Of a DNA stretch of 64,000 bases, positions 33,260-41,767 are shown piece by piece; the stretch's first letter is position 1; every line of letters begins with the position of its first letter. The position numbers and the translations under genes were made by a program. Source of the DNA: Paenibacillus pectinilyticus (lineage in GTDB: Bacteria > Bacillota > Bacilli > Paenibacillales > NBRC-103111); the NCBI RefSeq assembly GCF_001700435.1, contig NZ_LYPC01000010.1:221106-285105 (forward strand), in the 5' to 3' direction. The notes below the pieces were generated by a model. That model was not told the origin of the DNA, did no database searches, and worked only from the letters and a program-made list of their open reading frames with translations.

Positions 33260-33981
33260 GATGGCTCCCTACCCTCGAATTTATAGCCAATTCCCCAAAC
33301 GGTCTTGATAAAACGAGGCTGAGAGGGATTCGATTCGATCTTCTCCCGCAATCGACGGATGTGCACAGTAACGGTCGTGGTGTCCCCATAATAGTCAACA
33401 TCCCACACCTTATTTAGCAGTTGATTTCGTGAAAAGACTTGCTCCGGATGCCCCGTAAACAGGTGCAACAGCTCAAACTCTTTCACGGTTAGCTCAATTT
33501 CCTTCCCGTTCACACGGACACTGCGGTGCAGCACATTCAGCTCCAGCCCCGGAAACTTCAGTACATGTCCCGGCACTGCGCTCGCCACTACACTAGTCCC
33601 CTCCTGCTGGCTTCGCTGCTGCCGACGAAGTATGGCCTTCACTCGCAGCACCAGCTCACGCGGGGAGAAAGGCTTCGTCATGTAATCATCTGCGCCCATC
33701 GTTAACCCCATCAGGCGATCCATTTCATCGCCTCGCGCGGTCAGCATGATGATGGGCACATCCTGCTCGTTGCGAATTTCTTCGCATACTTGCCAGCCGT
33801 TTTTGCCAGGCATCATCAGATCAAGAACAATCAGCTGTGGGCTGTGATCCCGCCACAAACGGAGCGCTTCCTCTCCACCTTCCGCAGTGATCACCTGATA
33901 GCCCTCCCGCTGTAAATAGACAGAGCACACATCGGTTATATTGGTCTCATCATCAACAACGAGAATGAGTGAATGATTCAT
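33256..33981 (-). CDS. OmpR/PhoB-family response regulator
   Basis: 241 residues. Receiver (about 1-118) with acidic pocket VVDDE, phospho-Asp in IVLDLMMPGKNGW, and Lys switch MTKPFSPREL. C-terminal winged helix (about 145-238) with ELTVKEFELLHLF and HIRRLREKIESNP, WGIGYKFEG. Genes of this class often bind direct repeats 11 bp apart, exactly what is found in front of itself, the Met-rich stalk gene and the sulfite-oxidase-like gene. The PhoP regulator of Bacillus uses similar TT(A/T)ACA repeats, but I cannot show this is PhoP. Confidence 0.93.
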   Translation of the reverse strand: MNHSLILVVDDETNITDVCSVYLQREGYQVITAEGGEEALRLWRDHSPQLIVLDLMMPGKNGWQVCEEIRNEQDVPIIMLTARGDEMDRLMGLTMGADDYMTKPFSPRELVLRVKAILRRQQRSQQEGTSVVASAVPGHVLKFPGLELNVLHRSVRVNGKEIELTVKEFELLHLFTGHPEQVFSRNQLLNKVWDVDYYGDTTTVTVHIRRLREKIESNPSQPRFIKTVWGIGYKFEGREPS

Positions 33982-34052
33982 CCCTTGACACTACCTCCTA
34001 AATAAAGCCCCTTACTTTCGTTGCATATAATGTTGATTATACCTCAATTCAT

Positions 34053-34079
34053 CTCATTCAAAGCTTACAGATGTCTTAC
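34053..34079 (-). promoter_or_regulatory. candidate response-regulator site C (own promoter)
   Basis: Plus strand CTCAT 34053, CTTAC 34064, CTTAC 34075: an 11-bp spaced array 72-98 bases upstream of the response regulator, suggesting autoregulation. Confidence 0.6.
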
Positions 34080-34165
34080 AAATCGGAGTGCATGCCTGTA
34101 AACAAAAGAAAAAGGTCAAATCACGTCGTAACGGATTTCACCTTCAAAGGATGGCATCTATGAAA

Positions 34166-34564
34166 TTAACCGCCAATACGGATCTTACGGTATGTATCGA
34201 TAAACGAAAGGACATCGACCCGTTTCCCCCTCTTTTTAGCTACTCGCGCCATTTTCACAAGGGTTGTCCAGAACTCGTCCAGCACTGGGGATTCAAACTC
34301 ATTTTCTTTCGTTTCCTGCGTTAGATTATGTTTATTTTTGTACGTAGTACCTTCATCCGAAATGAGGTATTGAATTTGACTTTTTTTCCATTGCTCTCCC
34401 GATACGTAGCTGACACCCATTTCACGCATTTTTTTGCGAACTGATGTGACTGGACGTGACAATTCTTTGGCAATAACGACAGGTGGGCACTCCGAGGAAA
34501 GGCGAATTAATCTGTCCAGTTCTTGTGTGGACCATGGTTTTTTAGTCATATCAATGAACCCCAT
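34166..34564 (-). CDS. hypothetical protein with Myb/SANT-like helical N-terminus
   Basis: 132 residues. The N-terminal 45 (PWSTQELDRLIRLSSECPP then ELSRPVTSVRKKMREMG) looks like a Myb/SANT- or resolvase-type three-helix DNA-binding unit with the W at the usual position; the rest is charged with no recognisable motif (SPVLDEFWTTLVKMARVAKKRG). Function unknown. Starts possible at 34564 or 34549; neither has a strong ribosome binding site. Base composition is AT-rich compared with flanking genes, so it may be acquired or fast-evolving. Confidence 0.6.
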   Translation of the reverse strand: MGFIDMTKKPWSTQELDRLIRLSSECPPVVIAKELSRPVTSVRKKMREMGVSYVSGEQWKKSQIQYLISDEGTTYKNKHNLTQETKENEFESPVLDEFWTTLVKMARVAKKRGKRVDVLSFIDTYRKIRIGG

Positions 34565-34733
34565 TTCGTGAAAATGAATGTTTCGTTTTGCCTGTTCTTG
34601 GTGAAGTACTCTAGGTATAATAAAAGAATAGCAATGAAATGTTAAGTAAGTATGAGTTAACCATAATGAAAGTATGAAGACATAACTTTTTCGCTATTTA
34701 TTTTAAAATGAGGATCTTGGAGGGAGAAAATCA

Positions 34734-35528
34734 ATGAAACAACGCGTAAACGGCACTACTCTATTCGTACAAGACCAGGGGCAAGGAGCTCCTATTATCT
34801 TACTTCATGGCTTTCCGTTAGATCATCGCATGTGGCAATCCCAGGTAGATGCCTTGTCGCCTAGCTATCGCGTCATTGCACCTGATTTCCGGGGAATGGG
34901 GCAATCTGATGTGCCCGTATCACCGATGTCTCTCACGCATTATGCACAGGACATTCTCGCCATTATGGATGAAAAAGGCATAGAAAAAGCCACCCTCGGA
35001 GGTTTCTCCATGGGCGGCTATGTCGCCTTAGCACTTCTGCGCTTAGCGCCTGAACGCTTCTCAGCGCTGATCTTCGCCAATACTCGCCCTGAGCCAGATG
35101 GCCAAGAAGGACGTAAGAATCGGATGAACATGGCGGTAAATCTCTATGACAAAGGACCCGCTGCCGCCCGAGATGCGATGCTGCCGAAGCTTGTAACGCC
35201 AGCGACGCTCCAAGATCAGCCTCAGCTCATCGATGATTTACGGACTGCGATGGATAGTATGCCAGCCGAGGGACTTGTCCATGCCAGCATTGCAATGGCA
35301 TTCCGTGAAGACTCCGTGGAACTGCTAAGCTCTATTCAAGTACCTACTCTCGTCATCGCAGGTGAGCAGGATGCAATCGCACCACCGGACGTGATGAAGG
35401 CAATGGCAGACCGGATCGCTGGTGCCCAATTCCACGTAATTCCATCAGCTTCCCATCTGACGCCCATGGAGAAACCCGAAGCTTTTAATGATCTGCTCTT
35501 TAGCTTCCTACAAGAGATTACGCCTTAA
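34734..35528 (+). CDS. alpha/beta-fold hydrolase
   Basis: 264 residues, a single hydrolase domain. Oxyanion motif LLHGFPLDHRMW, nucleophile elbow GGFSMGGYVAL with Ser, acid in GEQDAIAP and His in PSASHLTPMEKPE give the full triad. Similar to arylesterase/haloperoxidase-like or lactone-hydrolase-like members, substrate not predictable. GGAGG precedes the ATG at 10 bases. Its stop overlaps the convergent ROK gene by 11 bases. Confidence 0.9.
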   Translation: MKQRVNGTTLFVQDQGQGAPIILLHGFPLDHRMWQSQVDALSPSYRVIAPDFRGMGQSDVPVSPMSLTHYAQDILAIMDEKGIEKATLGGFSMGGYVALALLRLAPERFSALIFANTRPEPDGQEGRKNRMNMAVNLYDKGPAAARDAMLPKLVTPATLQDQPQLIDDLRTAMDSMPAEGLVHASIAMAFREDSVELLSSIQVPTLVIAGEQDAIAPPDVMKAMADRIAGAQFHVIPSASHLTPMEKPEAFNDLLFSFLQEITP

Positions 35529-36732
35529 CGAGCTGATTCATCACCATGACCGCAGCCCCAATCGCAAGGGCTTCATCGCCCAGCTGCCCTTTGCTAAACA
35601 CAACCTGATAGGCGGGGTAATAATAGGTTTTCCGGATGGCAACTTGCGTTGCCGTCTGGAAGAAGAGCTCCCCGCCTGAAATCAAGGGCCCTCCGATGAT
35701 CACTTTCTCCGGGTGCAAAATATTTAATAAATTCGCAAGACCGATCCCAAAATAGGTCGCAGCCTCCGTCACGATCTCCACGGCAAGGGGATCATTTTTT
35801 TGTAGAGCCTCCATAATGTGCACGTAGGAGACCTGCTCCGGATCCTCGACCATATGGGAGAGTATTGTCGATTTACCTTTTTTTAAGGCTGATCTCGCGG
35901 CCTTTTCTATAGCATATAAGGAAGCGTAAGATTCTAGCGCTCCATAATTGCCAGCTTGGTTACGGTGAGCAACGCCATCCGTTTGAATAATCATTTGGCC
36001 CACTGAGCCTTCCATATCCACCGCGCCATAAATCACTTTACCTTCGGATACCATCGACGAACGCAAGCCAACGCCTGCATGAATGTAGAGTAAATGCTTG
36101 AAGCTACGCGTCCGCTGATGCCAGGACTCAGCTAGAATGGCTGTGTTTGCCCCATTGTCTAAAAGTGTAGGAATCCCCAGCTCCTGGCTCAACCGCTGGC
36201 AAATTTCCACATTCCTCCACCCGCTAGCTGGGAAGTAGGATGGCTCTAGAATAACACCTGACAACCGGTCTACAGGTCCTACCGCTCCGATCCCCATCCC
36301 CAGCACTTCCGATGTTGGAATCTGATGCTGAGTCAGCATTCGCTGCGCTTCCTCTACGATCAGTGGAATCAGCACTTCAGGGGTCATGACTTCTGTCATC
36401 GCCCAGCTCTTCGTATCCAGCTTATTCATGCCCAGATCAACAAGAACCAGCTTCGATAATGTTCGCGATATTTCCACACCAAAGATATAGGCATACGCGG
36501 GATTCTTTTCATACAAAATCGGCCTCCGCCCACCTGTCGATGCGCCGAAGCCCGATTCTAAGATGAGTCCTTGGCTCGTCAGTTCCTCTAGGAGCCTTGT
36601 CAACGTCGATACGGTCAAACCGCTTTGATCTAATAAATCTATTTTCGAAACAGTTGTTTGTCGTGTAATCAGCTCATATACTTCTTTGGCCTTGCGATTC
36701 GAAATCCGTTCTGAAATAACATCTACGTTCAC
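35518..36732 (-). CDS. ROK-family transcriptional regulator (NagC/XylR type)
   Basis: 404 residues. N-terminal winged helix (VSKIDLLDQSGLTVSTLTRLLEELTSQGLI, about 27-57), glycine-rich linker GASTGGRRP, then a ROK domain: YIFGVEISRT (P-loop-like), GMGIGAVGPVD, LLDNGANTAILAESW and the end VIIGGPLISGGE. The usual ROK zinc motif (HxCxxCxxxC) is not visible, so it may bind metal differently or not at all. Probably represses a sugar operon. No typical target is adjacent, but the first ABC importer at 37.9-41.5 kb is a candidate. GTG start with GGGGG upstream. Confidence 0.88.
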   Translation of the reverse strand: MNVDVISERISNRKAKEVYELITRQTTVSKIDLLDQSGLTVSTLTRLLEELTSQGLILESGFGASTGGRRPILYEKNPAYAYIFGVEISRTLSKLVLVDLGMNKLDTKSWAMTEVMTPEVLIPLIVEEAQRMLTQHQIPTSEVLGMGIGAVGPVDRLSGVILEPSYFPASGWRNVEICQRLSQELGIPTLLDNGANTAILAESWHQRTRSFKHLLYIHAGVGLRSSMVSEGKVIYGAVDMEGSVGQMIIQTDGVAHRNQAGNYGALESYASLYAIEKAARSALKKGKSTILSHMVEDPEQVSYVHIMEALQKNDPLAVEIVTEAATYFGIGLANLLNILHPEKVIIGGPLISGGELFFQTATQVAIRKTYYYPAYQVVFSKGQLGDEALAIGAAVMVMNQLVKA

Positions 36733-36808
36733 GAGAAGCAGCCCCCAATGATAATCTGTCTCAAATGCTTCGCCATCAAGGAGCCAATATCCTGCTTCAG
36801 ATTTTCCC

Positions 36809-37525
36809 TTACGCTTTGGATCCTATCATGAGCGTGTACCCCATATACGGGTGATATTTGCTAACGAGTTCATCATACCGCGCTGTAATCTGCCAGATGC
36901 GCGGGTCCATGAACGATTGCCGGTCTGATAAATGGACAGGATCTGGATGTTGAACTTGATCCTCAAACATCGTTAAAGGAAACGGATGTATGCCCGTCGA
37001 GGTGACATCAATGAACTGGTTGCCGATTAAGAGCTCTTGCCACTCTTCCAGCTTATAAATTTTACCTACCCCATAGAAGCTGCATAGGGATCGGTGAATG
37101 GCTGGTGTCATCTCTTTCACTTTAATGACTTCACGGTCATATAGCTTGCCTTCTGATTTTAAGACGCGGTAATACTCGGACAAAGCTTTCTGGGCATCAG
37201 CGAAATTCGTGACCGACTCCACCAACACTACATCAAAAGTATCAGCCTCAAAGGGTAACTGGCATACATCCCCAATCAGAAAATTTACTTGTACACCCTG
37301 TTTCTCCGCTCGAATTTTGGCTTTGGCGATCATCTCCGGACGAATATCGACAGCCGTGACTTCGCAGCCTTGTTCAGCCAAGTAACAGGCTGTTCGTCCT
37401 GTCCCGCAGCCAACCTCCAGCACCTTTTTACCTTGTTCTATCGGATATTTCTTCAATTGATCAATGGTTTCCCCGAATCCTCCGGGATGTGCATTACCTA
37501 TCCCAAGCTTCGCTAACATATCCAA
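36809..37525 (-). CDS. class I SAM-dependent methyltransferase
   Basis: 238 residues. Rossmann motifs: LEVGCGTGRTACYLAEQG (motif I), VTAVDIRPEMIAKA, LIGDVCQLPFEADTFDVVL, and RVLKSEGKLYDREVI. Resembles UbiE/MenG-like small-molecule methyltransferases; acceptor unknown. The start is uncertain: the listed TTG has no close ribosome binding site, while GGAGGTG lies 22 bases before it. The frame remains open upstream with plausible sequence (AIEYLD), so the real start may be a non-standard codon. Confidence 0.85.
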   Translation of the reverse strand: MDMLAKLGIGNAHPGGFGETIDQLKKYPIEQGKKVLEVGCGTGRTACYLAEQGCEVTAVDIRPEMIAKAKIRAEKQGVQVNFLIGDVCQLPFEADTFDVVLVESVTNFADAQKALSEYYRVLKSEGKLYDREVIKVKEMTPAIHRSLCSFYGVGKIYKLEEWQELLIGNQFIDVTSTGIHPFPLTMFEDQVQHPDPVHLSDRQSFMDPRIWQITARYDELVSKYHPYMGYTLMIGSKA

Positions 37526-37769
37526 GTATTCGATAGCCCCTACACCTCCGCAATGGCGTTATGTTCTTTTTCTACCATATGGAGGGCTGACGTCACTTGT
37601 TCAACTTCCGTACCGCTTTTTCCCAAAAACGGGCATTTGCCTAAATCCAGTTATCTTCACCGTGTGTATAGGCGAAACACCCAATCCAATCGTGACAGAT
37701 TACCATAGGATAGTATTGTCTCTCACCCGCTTCTGCGGAGGAGCAGTCCTTGAATGGGGGGTGACATAA

Positions 37770-37877
37770 ATGGGTGTAGCTGCAGGTAGTTGTGCTGGTT
37801 ATGGTGGATCGTCCGCTGCTGTTGTTCTTGTTCTTTTCGTTTTACTTGTTATCGTAACAATGACTTTTGTTTGGTAA
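37770..37877 (+). CDS. YjcZ-family sporulation mini-protein (second)
   Basis: 35 residues: Gly/Ala/Cys-containing head (GVAAGSCAGYGGSSAA) followed by a hydrophobic helix (VVLVLFVLLVIVTMTFVW). GGGGGGTG stands 6 bases before the ATG. Same design as the gene at 21974 but a different sequence. Confidence 0.85.
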   Translation: MGVAAGSCAGYGGSSAAVVLVLFVLLVIVTMTFVW

Positions 37878-37903
37878 TTAGCCATACTTGAGTGGTCATA
37901 CAA

Positions 37904-37942
37904 ATAAGGAGCCAGGTCTCAATTGCACCTGACTCCTTATAC
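37904..37942. terminator. bidirectional terminator
   Basis: ATAAGGAGcCAGGT ... ACCTGaCTCCTTAT between the mini-protein (plus) and the solute-binding protein (minus). Confidence 0.85.
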
Positions 37943-37953
37943 ATAGATCAAAC

Positions 37954-39504
37954 TTATTTCTTAGCAGCTGCTAAGAAGGCATCCAACTGCTTCTGCTTCT
38001 CAGCAATAATTTTATCAATGCCTGCTGCTTTCATTTTGTCTTGATATTTCGGCAAGGAAGCATCCATATCTACAGAACCTGTATCCATCGCAGCATCGAA
38101 TTCTTTGCCTACGTTAACTGCAGCTGCTACTTGCGTTTTGACAGGCTCCGAGTCGAACGTGAAGCCTAGACCTGGCGATTTCTTGCCGGATTTATTGAAT
38201 TCTTTGAATTTATCCCATTTCTGCGGATCTTCATTATCGTACAAATAGTTGAGGAACTGGTTACCGAACTGCCATGCTGCACCCGGTGCATAATTTTTAC
38301 CTGCATCAGTAGCTTTGATAATGTTCTCAGACACTTTCGTGTAGTGGACACCTTCAATACCGAAGTTGATTAAATTGTTCAATTGTTTATCCGTGTGAAG
38401 CAGGTTAATCACCATCATCGCACGAGCTGGATCTTTGGATGTAACAGAGATACCCAACATGGATCCGGCTGTGTCGCCAGTTGAAATCGTACGTGGTGTC
38501 AGCTCAATTTGAGCCAACTTCCCAACAAGATTTACCGCATTCGCTAATTCGCTGTCTTTACCAGGTTTTAAAGAAGACGTAATCATGAACACATTGCCGG
38601 ATTTCAAAGCATCTTGACCCGATAATTGCGTTGTAGCCGCATCTTTATTGACATACCCTTTTTGCATAAAATCACGTGTTAATTTCAAAATTTCCTTATA
38701 ACGCGGTTGATCCCATTTCGGAATCACTTTTGTGTCCGTGCCATCTTTCATAATAACACCTGGAATGGTGCTGTCACCTAGATAGTCATATTGAGCCAAA
38801 TAATGCGCATTCAGATTATCTCCGTCGCGAAGGAAGAACGCCGTCATTTCAGGCTTTTTCTCTTTCACCACTTTGAGAACATTGCCAAGATCAGCCATCG
38901 TTTTCACTGCCGTCATATCAATACCAAGTTCTTTCGCTATGTCTGAGCGATACACAACGCCCCCGGAAGCGGCTAGCTCTTTATTCGTTGGAACGCCATA
39001 GTTTTTACCATTGATTTTCGCGCCTTCCAAGAAAGCTGGATCAAGGGAGTCTGTAATCCCTTTGCCATATTGCCCCAATAGGTCATTAAGTGGCATTAAC
39101 GCCCCTTTACCCACGTTAACAGCATGACCGTTCCATTGTGCAGTGAACAGAATATCGAACTCTTCACGGGAGGCAATCATCAGATTCGTTTTGTTATCCC
39201 ATTGACCCCAATCGATAGGCATCAATTTGATCGTTGCGTTGATTTTGTCTTTCAACACCTTATTCATCGCATCTTCCACCTTGGCTTGGTCAGGCTGAGG
39301 CGTCCCAGGATAAACGAGTTTCACTTCATAAGGCTTCAGATCGGATGTTGCTGCTTTCGTCGCAGCTGGTGCTGTACTTGTTGCTGGTGCCGGTGTAGCG
39401 CTTGCAGTCGTCTCTGTCGTACTTTTGGAACAGCCCGCTAAGGTGAGTGATAACGAAAACGTCAGTGTAAGAAGTGCAAGAGTGCTTTTTCTCAAAGCTT
39501 TCAT
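37954..39504 (-). CDS. ABC sugar importer, lipoprotein solute-binding subunit
   Basis: 516 residues. Lipoprotein signal with lipobox LTLAGC, then a Thr/Ala/Ser-rich linker (about 28-50) and a large extracellular solute-binding domain (EVKLVYPGTPQPDQ, FDILFTAQWNG, GKNYGVPTNKE) of the LplA/YtcQ type; the C-terminal part (GLGFTFDSEPVKTQVAA) belongs to a DUF3502-type domain common in Paenibacillus oligosaccharide binders. Captures an oligosaccharide outside the cell. 73 bases after the permease pair, so one operon of permease-permease-binding protein; no ATPase is present, and such systems usually share MsmX. Confidence 0.92.
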   Translation of the reverse strand: MKALRKSTLALLTLTFSLSLTLAGCSKSTTETTASATPAPATSTAPAATKAATSDLKPYEVKLVYPGTPQPDQAKVEDAMNKVLKDKINATIKLMPIDWGQWDNKTNLMIASREEFDILFTAQWNGHAVNVGKGALMPLNDLLGQYGKGITDSLDPAFLEGAKINGKNYGVPTNKELAASGGVVYRSDIAKELGIDMTAVKTMADLGNVLKVVKEKKPEMTAFFLRDGDNLNAHYLAQYDYLGDSTIPGVIMKDGTDTKVIPKWDQPRYKEILKLTRDFMQKGYVNKDAATTQLSGQDALKSGNVFMITSSLKPGKDSELANAVNLVGKLAQIELTPRTISTGDTAGSMLGISVTSKDPARAMMVINLLHTDKQLNNLINFGIEGVHYTKVSENIIKATDAGKNYAPGAAWQFGNQFLNYLYDNEDPQKWDKFKEFNKSGKKSPGLGFTFDSEPVKTQVAAAVNVGKEFDAAMDTGSVDMDASLPKYQDKMKAAGIDKIIAEKQKQLDAFLAAAKK

Positions 39505-39577
39505 TGATGGATTGCCTCCCTTTTCTTGTTTCTTCCTATATGCTAATCCAGCCTAAGCTGGTACAAGCCGTCTTAAA

Positions 39578-40522
39578 CTACCCTTTAATGGCCCCAACCG
39601 TCAAGCCTTTCTTAAAATATTTCTGAAAGAAAGGATACGCGAACACAATTGGACCGATCCCGAGAACAGCCATCGCCATGCGCACAGTTTCCGTCGGGAG
39701 CTGAAGAATGCCGCCTGCTTGTGATAATCCCTGACTTGCCTGCACATTTGAAGTTAGAAACTGAATATCGAGCATCGTTTTGTACATCATGAATTGGAGA
39801 TTGATATTTTTACTCCCTGAGATGAACACCAGACTAAGGAACCAGTCGTTCCAATAGTTCAACACCTGAAACAATCCGACAGAGGCTAGAACAGGTAAGG
39901 AAAGCGGAATAATAATTTGGCTAAAAATCCGTACCTCACCGGCACCATCGATTTTCGCAGCCTCAATTAAGGGCATGGGGATCGAATTGGCAAAGAAGGT
40001 TCGCAGCAGCAAGACGAAGAAAGCGGATACGAGTAAGGGCAGCATGAGCGCAGCGATCGTATTTTTCAAGTCTAGCATTTGTGTATACACCAGATACCAA
40101 GGAACGAGTCCCCCATTGAAGAGCATGGTGAAGAACATGAAGAAGGAGAAGAAACTTTTATGTGGAAAATCACTTCGCGAGATGGGATACGCATACAGTG
40201 ACATCATTACTAGACTGATCGCCGTGCCCACCGTCGCTAAGAAGACTGAAATCCCAAAAGAGCGTAAAATTTGATGCCAATCCTTGAACATAAATTTATA
40301 GGCTTCCAAGCTCCATCCGTCCGGGATAAAATTGTAGCCATGAATCAGTACGCCCTTTTCATCGGAGAAGGAGACAATAATCACTAAAACCAGCGGCATG
40401 ATACAGGCTGCGGTATAGATCCAGAAAAACACGTTAACCAACAAATTCGCTGTAGGTGATAAATCGTTGGGTCCCTGTTTCTTGGCTATCCGCTGCTTGC
40501 GTACCGAAATTGCTTCACTCAT
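39578..40522 (-). CDS. ABC sugar importer permease (YtcP/LplC-type)
   Basis: About 314 residues, six transmembrane segments, and the permease EAA loop EAAKIDGAGEVRIFSQIIIPLS. Start set at ATG 40522 because AAGGAG is 8 bases upstream. Pairs with the permease gene upstream and ends with GAIKG, the tail typical for this subfamily. Confidence 0.93.
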   Translation of the reverse strand: MSEAISVRKQRIAKKQGPNDLSPTANLLVNVFFWIYTAACIMPLVLVIIVSFSDEKGVLIHGYNFIPDGWSLEAYKFMFKDWHQILRSFGISVFLATVGTAISLVMMSLYAYPISRSDFPHKSFFSFFMFFTMLFNGGLVPWYLVYTQMLDLKNTIAALMLPLLVSAFFVLLLRTFFANSIPMPLIEAAKIDGAGEVRIFSQIIIPLSLPVLASVGLFQVLNYWNDWFLSLVFISGSKNINLQFMMYKTMLDIQFLTSNVQASQGLSQAGGILQLPTETVRMAMAVLGIGPIVFAYPFFQKYFKKGLTVGAIKG

Positions 40523-40537
40523 GACAGCCACTCCTTC

Positions 40538-41524
40538 TTAAAATAGTGCATTCTCTTTGCTCACTTTTCTAACAAATAAGTTCGTAACCAGGACGAGCAA
40601 GAAGCCAACTACCGCCTGATACAAGCCTGCTGCCGACGACATTCCGATGTCCCCCATCGTGAGGAACGTTTGATACACATACGTATCTATAACCTGCGTA
40701 GTCGGAAATAAAGCGCCTGCATTTTTCGTAACTTGGAAGAATAGGCCGAAGTCCGCGTAGAAGATTCTGCCTACTTGTAGCAGTGTCATCGTAATCATAA
40801 CAGGCATGATGAGCGGAATCGTGATGCGTTTCACTTGCTGCCATTTGTTGGCACCATCGATTAAAGCAGCCTCATAATATTCATGATCAATCCCAATAAT
40901 AGCGGCCATGTAAATCACCGTGTAGTAACCAAGGTTTTTCCAAGTGTTTACGATCGGCAGGATCACGGTCCAATATTTCGGCTCCGTATACCAGTCGATC
41001 GGCTGAATGCCCAGCTTTGGCAGCAGCACCGTATTCACAAAACCATGCTCTGCTCCCAAGAAAGCGTAGACCAGATAAGCAACACACACCATAGATAGAA
41101 AGAACGGCAGAAACATCGTACTTTGATGAAACTTAGCTAGAAATTTACTGCGCATTTCATTAAACATGATCGCCATTGCAACCGCTATCACTAAATTCAA
41201 CACGATGAACACCAGATTATAAGAAATTGTATTTCTTGTAATTGACCAGGCCACGTCACTGGAGAACAAGTATTTGAAATTGTCGAAACCAATCCATGGG
41301 CTCGCCCAAATCCCCTTGGTGTAGTTCACGTTTTTGAAGGCAATTAACACCCCGGCCATGGGAATGTAGTTATTAATGATAAGCAGCAAGGCTGCAGGCG
41401 CCATCATCACATAGAAGATCCAATACTTGCGAACCGTCCATAGAAAAGTTGATTTGACCCGGGTTCGTTTTGCAGTATGCCTAGGAGCTGCTTGTGCTGC
41501 CGTATTCGGAGTATCGTTCATCAT
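40538..41524 (-). CDS. ABC sugar importer permease (LplB-type)
   Basis: About 328 residues with a Thr/Ala-rich N-terminal tail, six transmembrane segments and EAALIDGANKWQQVKRITIPL as the ATPase-docking EAA loop. ATG 41524 has GGGGAG 8 bases upstream. First gene of the importer operon; the ~240 bases upstream contain no copy of the 28-bp motif found before the neighbouring polysaccharide genes. Confidence 0.93.
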   Translation of the reverse strand: MMNDTPNTAAQAAPRHTAKRTRVKSTFLWTVRKYWIFYVMMAPAALLLIINNYIPMAGVLIAFKNVNYTKGIWASPWIGFDNFKYLFSSDVAWSITRNTISYNLVFIVLNLVIAVAMAIMFNEMRSKFLAKFHQSTMFLPFFLSMVCVAYLVYAFLGAEHGFVNTVLLPKLGIQPIDWYTEPKYWTVILPIVNTWKNLGYYTVIYMAAIIGIDHEYYEAALIDGANKWQQVKRITIPLIMPVMITMTLLQVGRIFYADFGLFFQVTKNAGALFPTTQVIDTYVYQTFLTMGDIGMSSAAGLYQAVVGFLLVLVTNLFVRKVSKENALF

Positions 41525-41711
41525 CCCTCTTGCTCCCCTTTCCAATGGATCCGCTGAAGCCAACTTCTTTGCTATAGGTTCATTGTAAGGTTTCCCTACG
41601 TAAATCTCTATCCTCGGAGTGACCGAATGAGCACTTCTGTGACATTCGATGCTGGATCGTCATGCGGTCATGAAGTGAATTCTGTGGTTTATACCATATA
41701 GACTTCAACAT

Positions 41712-41740
41712 AAAAAAGCCCTTAAAAATCAAGGGCTTGA
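41712..41740 (-). terminator. terminator of the GH28-like gene
   Basis: AAGCCCTTGATTTTTAAGGGCTT followed by TTTTATG on the minus strand, about 30 bases after the stop. Confidence 0.85.
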
Positions 41741-41767
41741 AAGAAAATAATTTCCATTTATTCTCAA

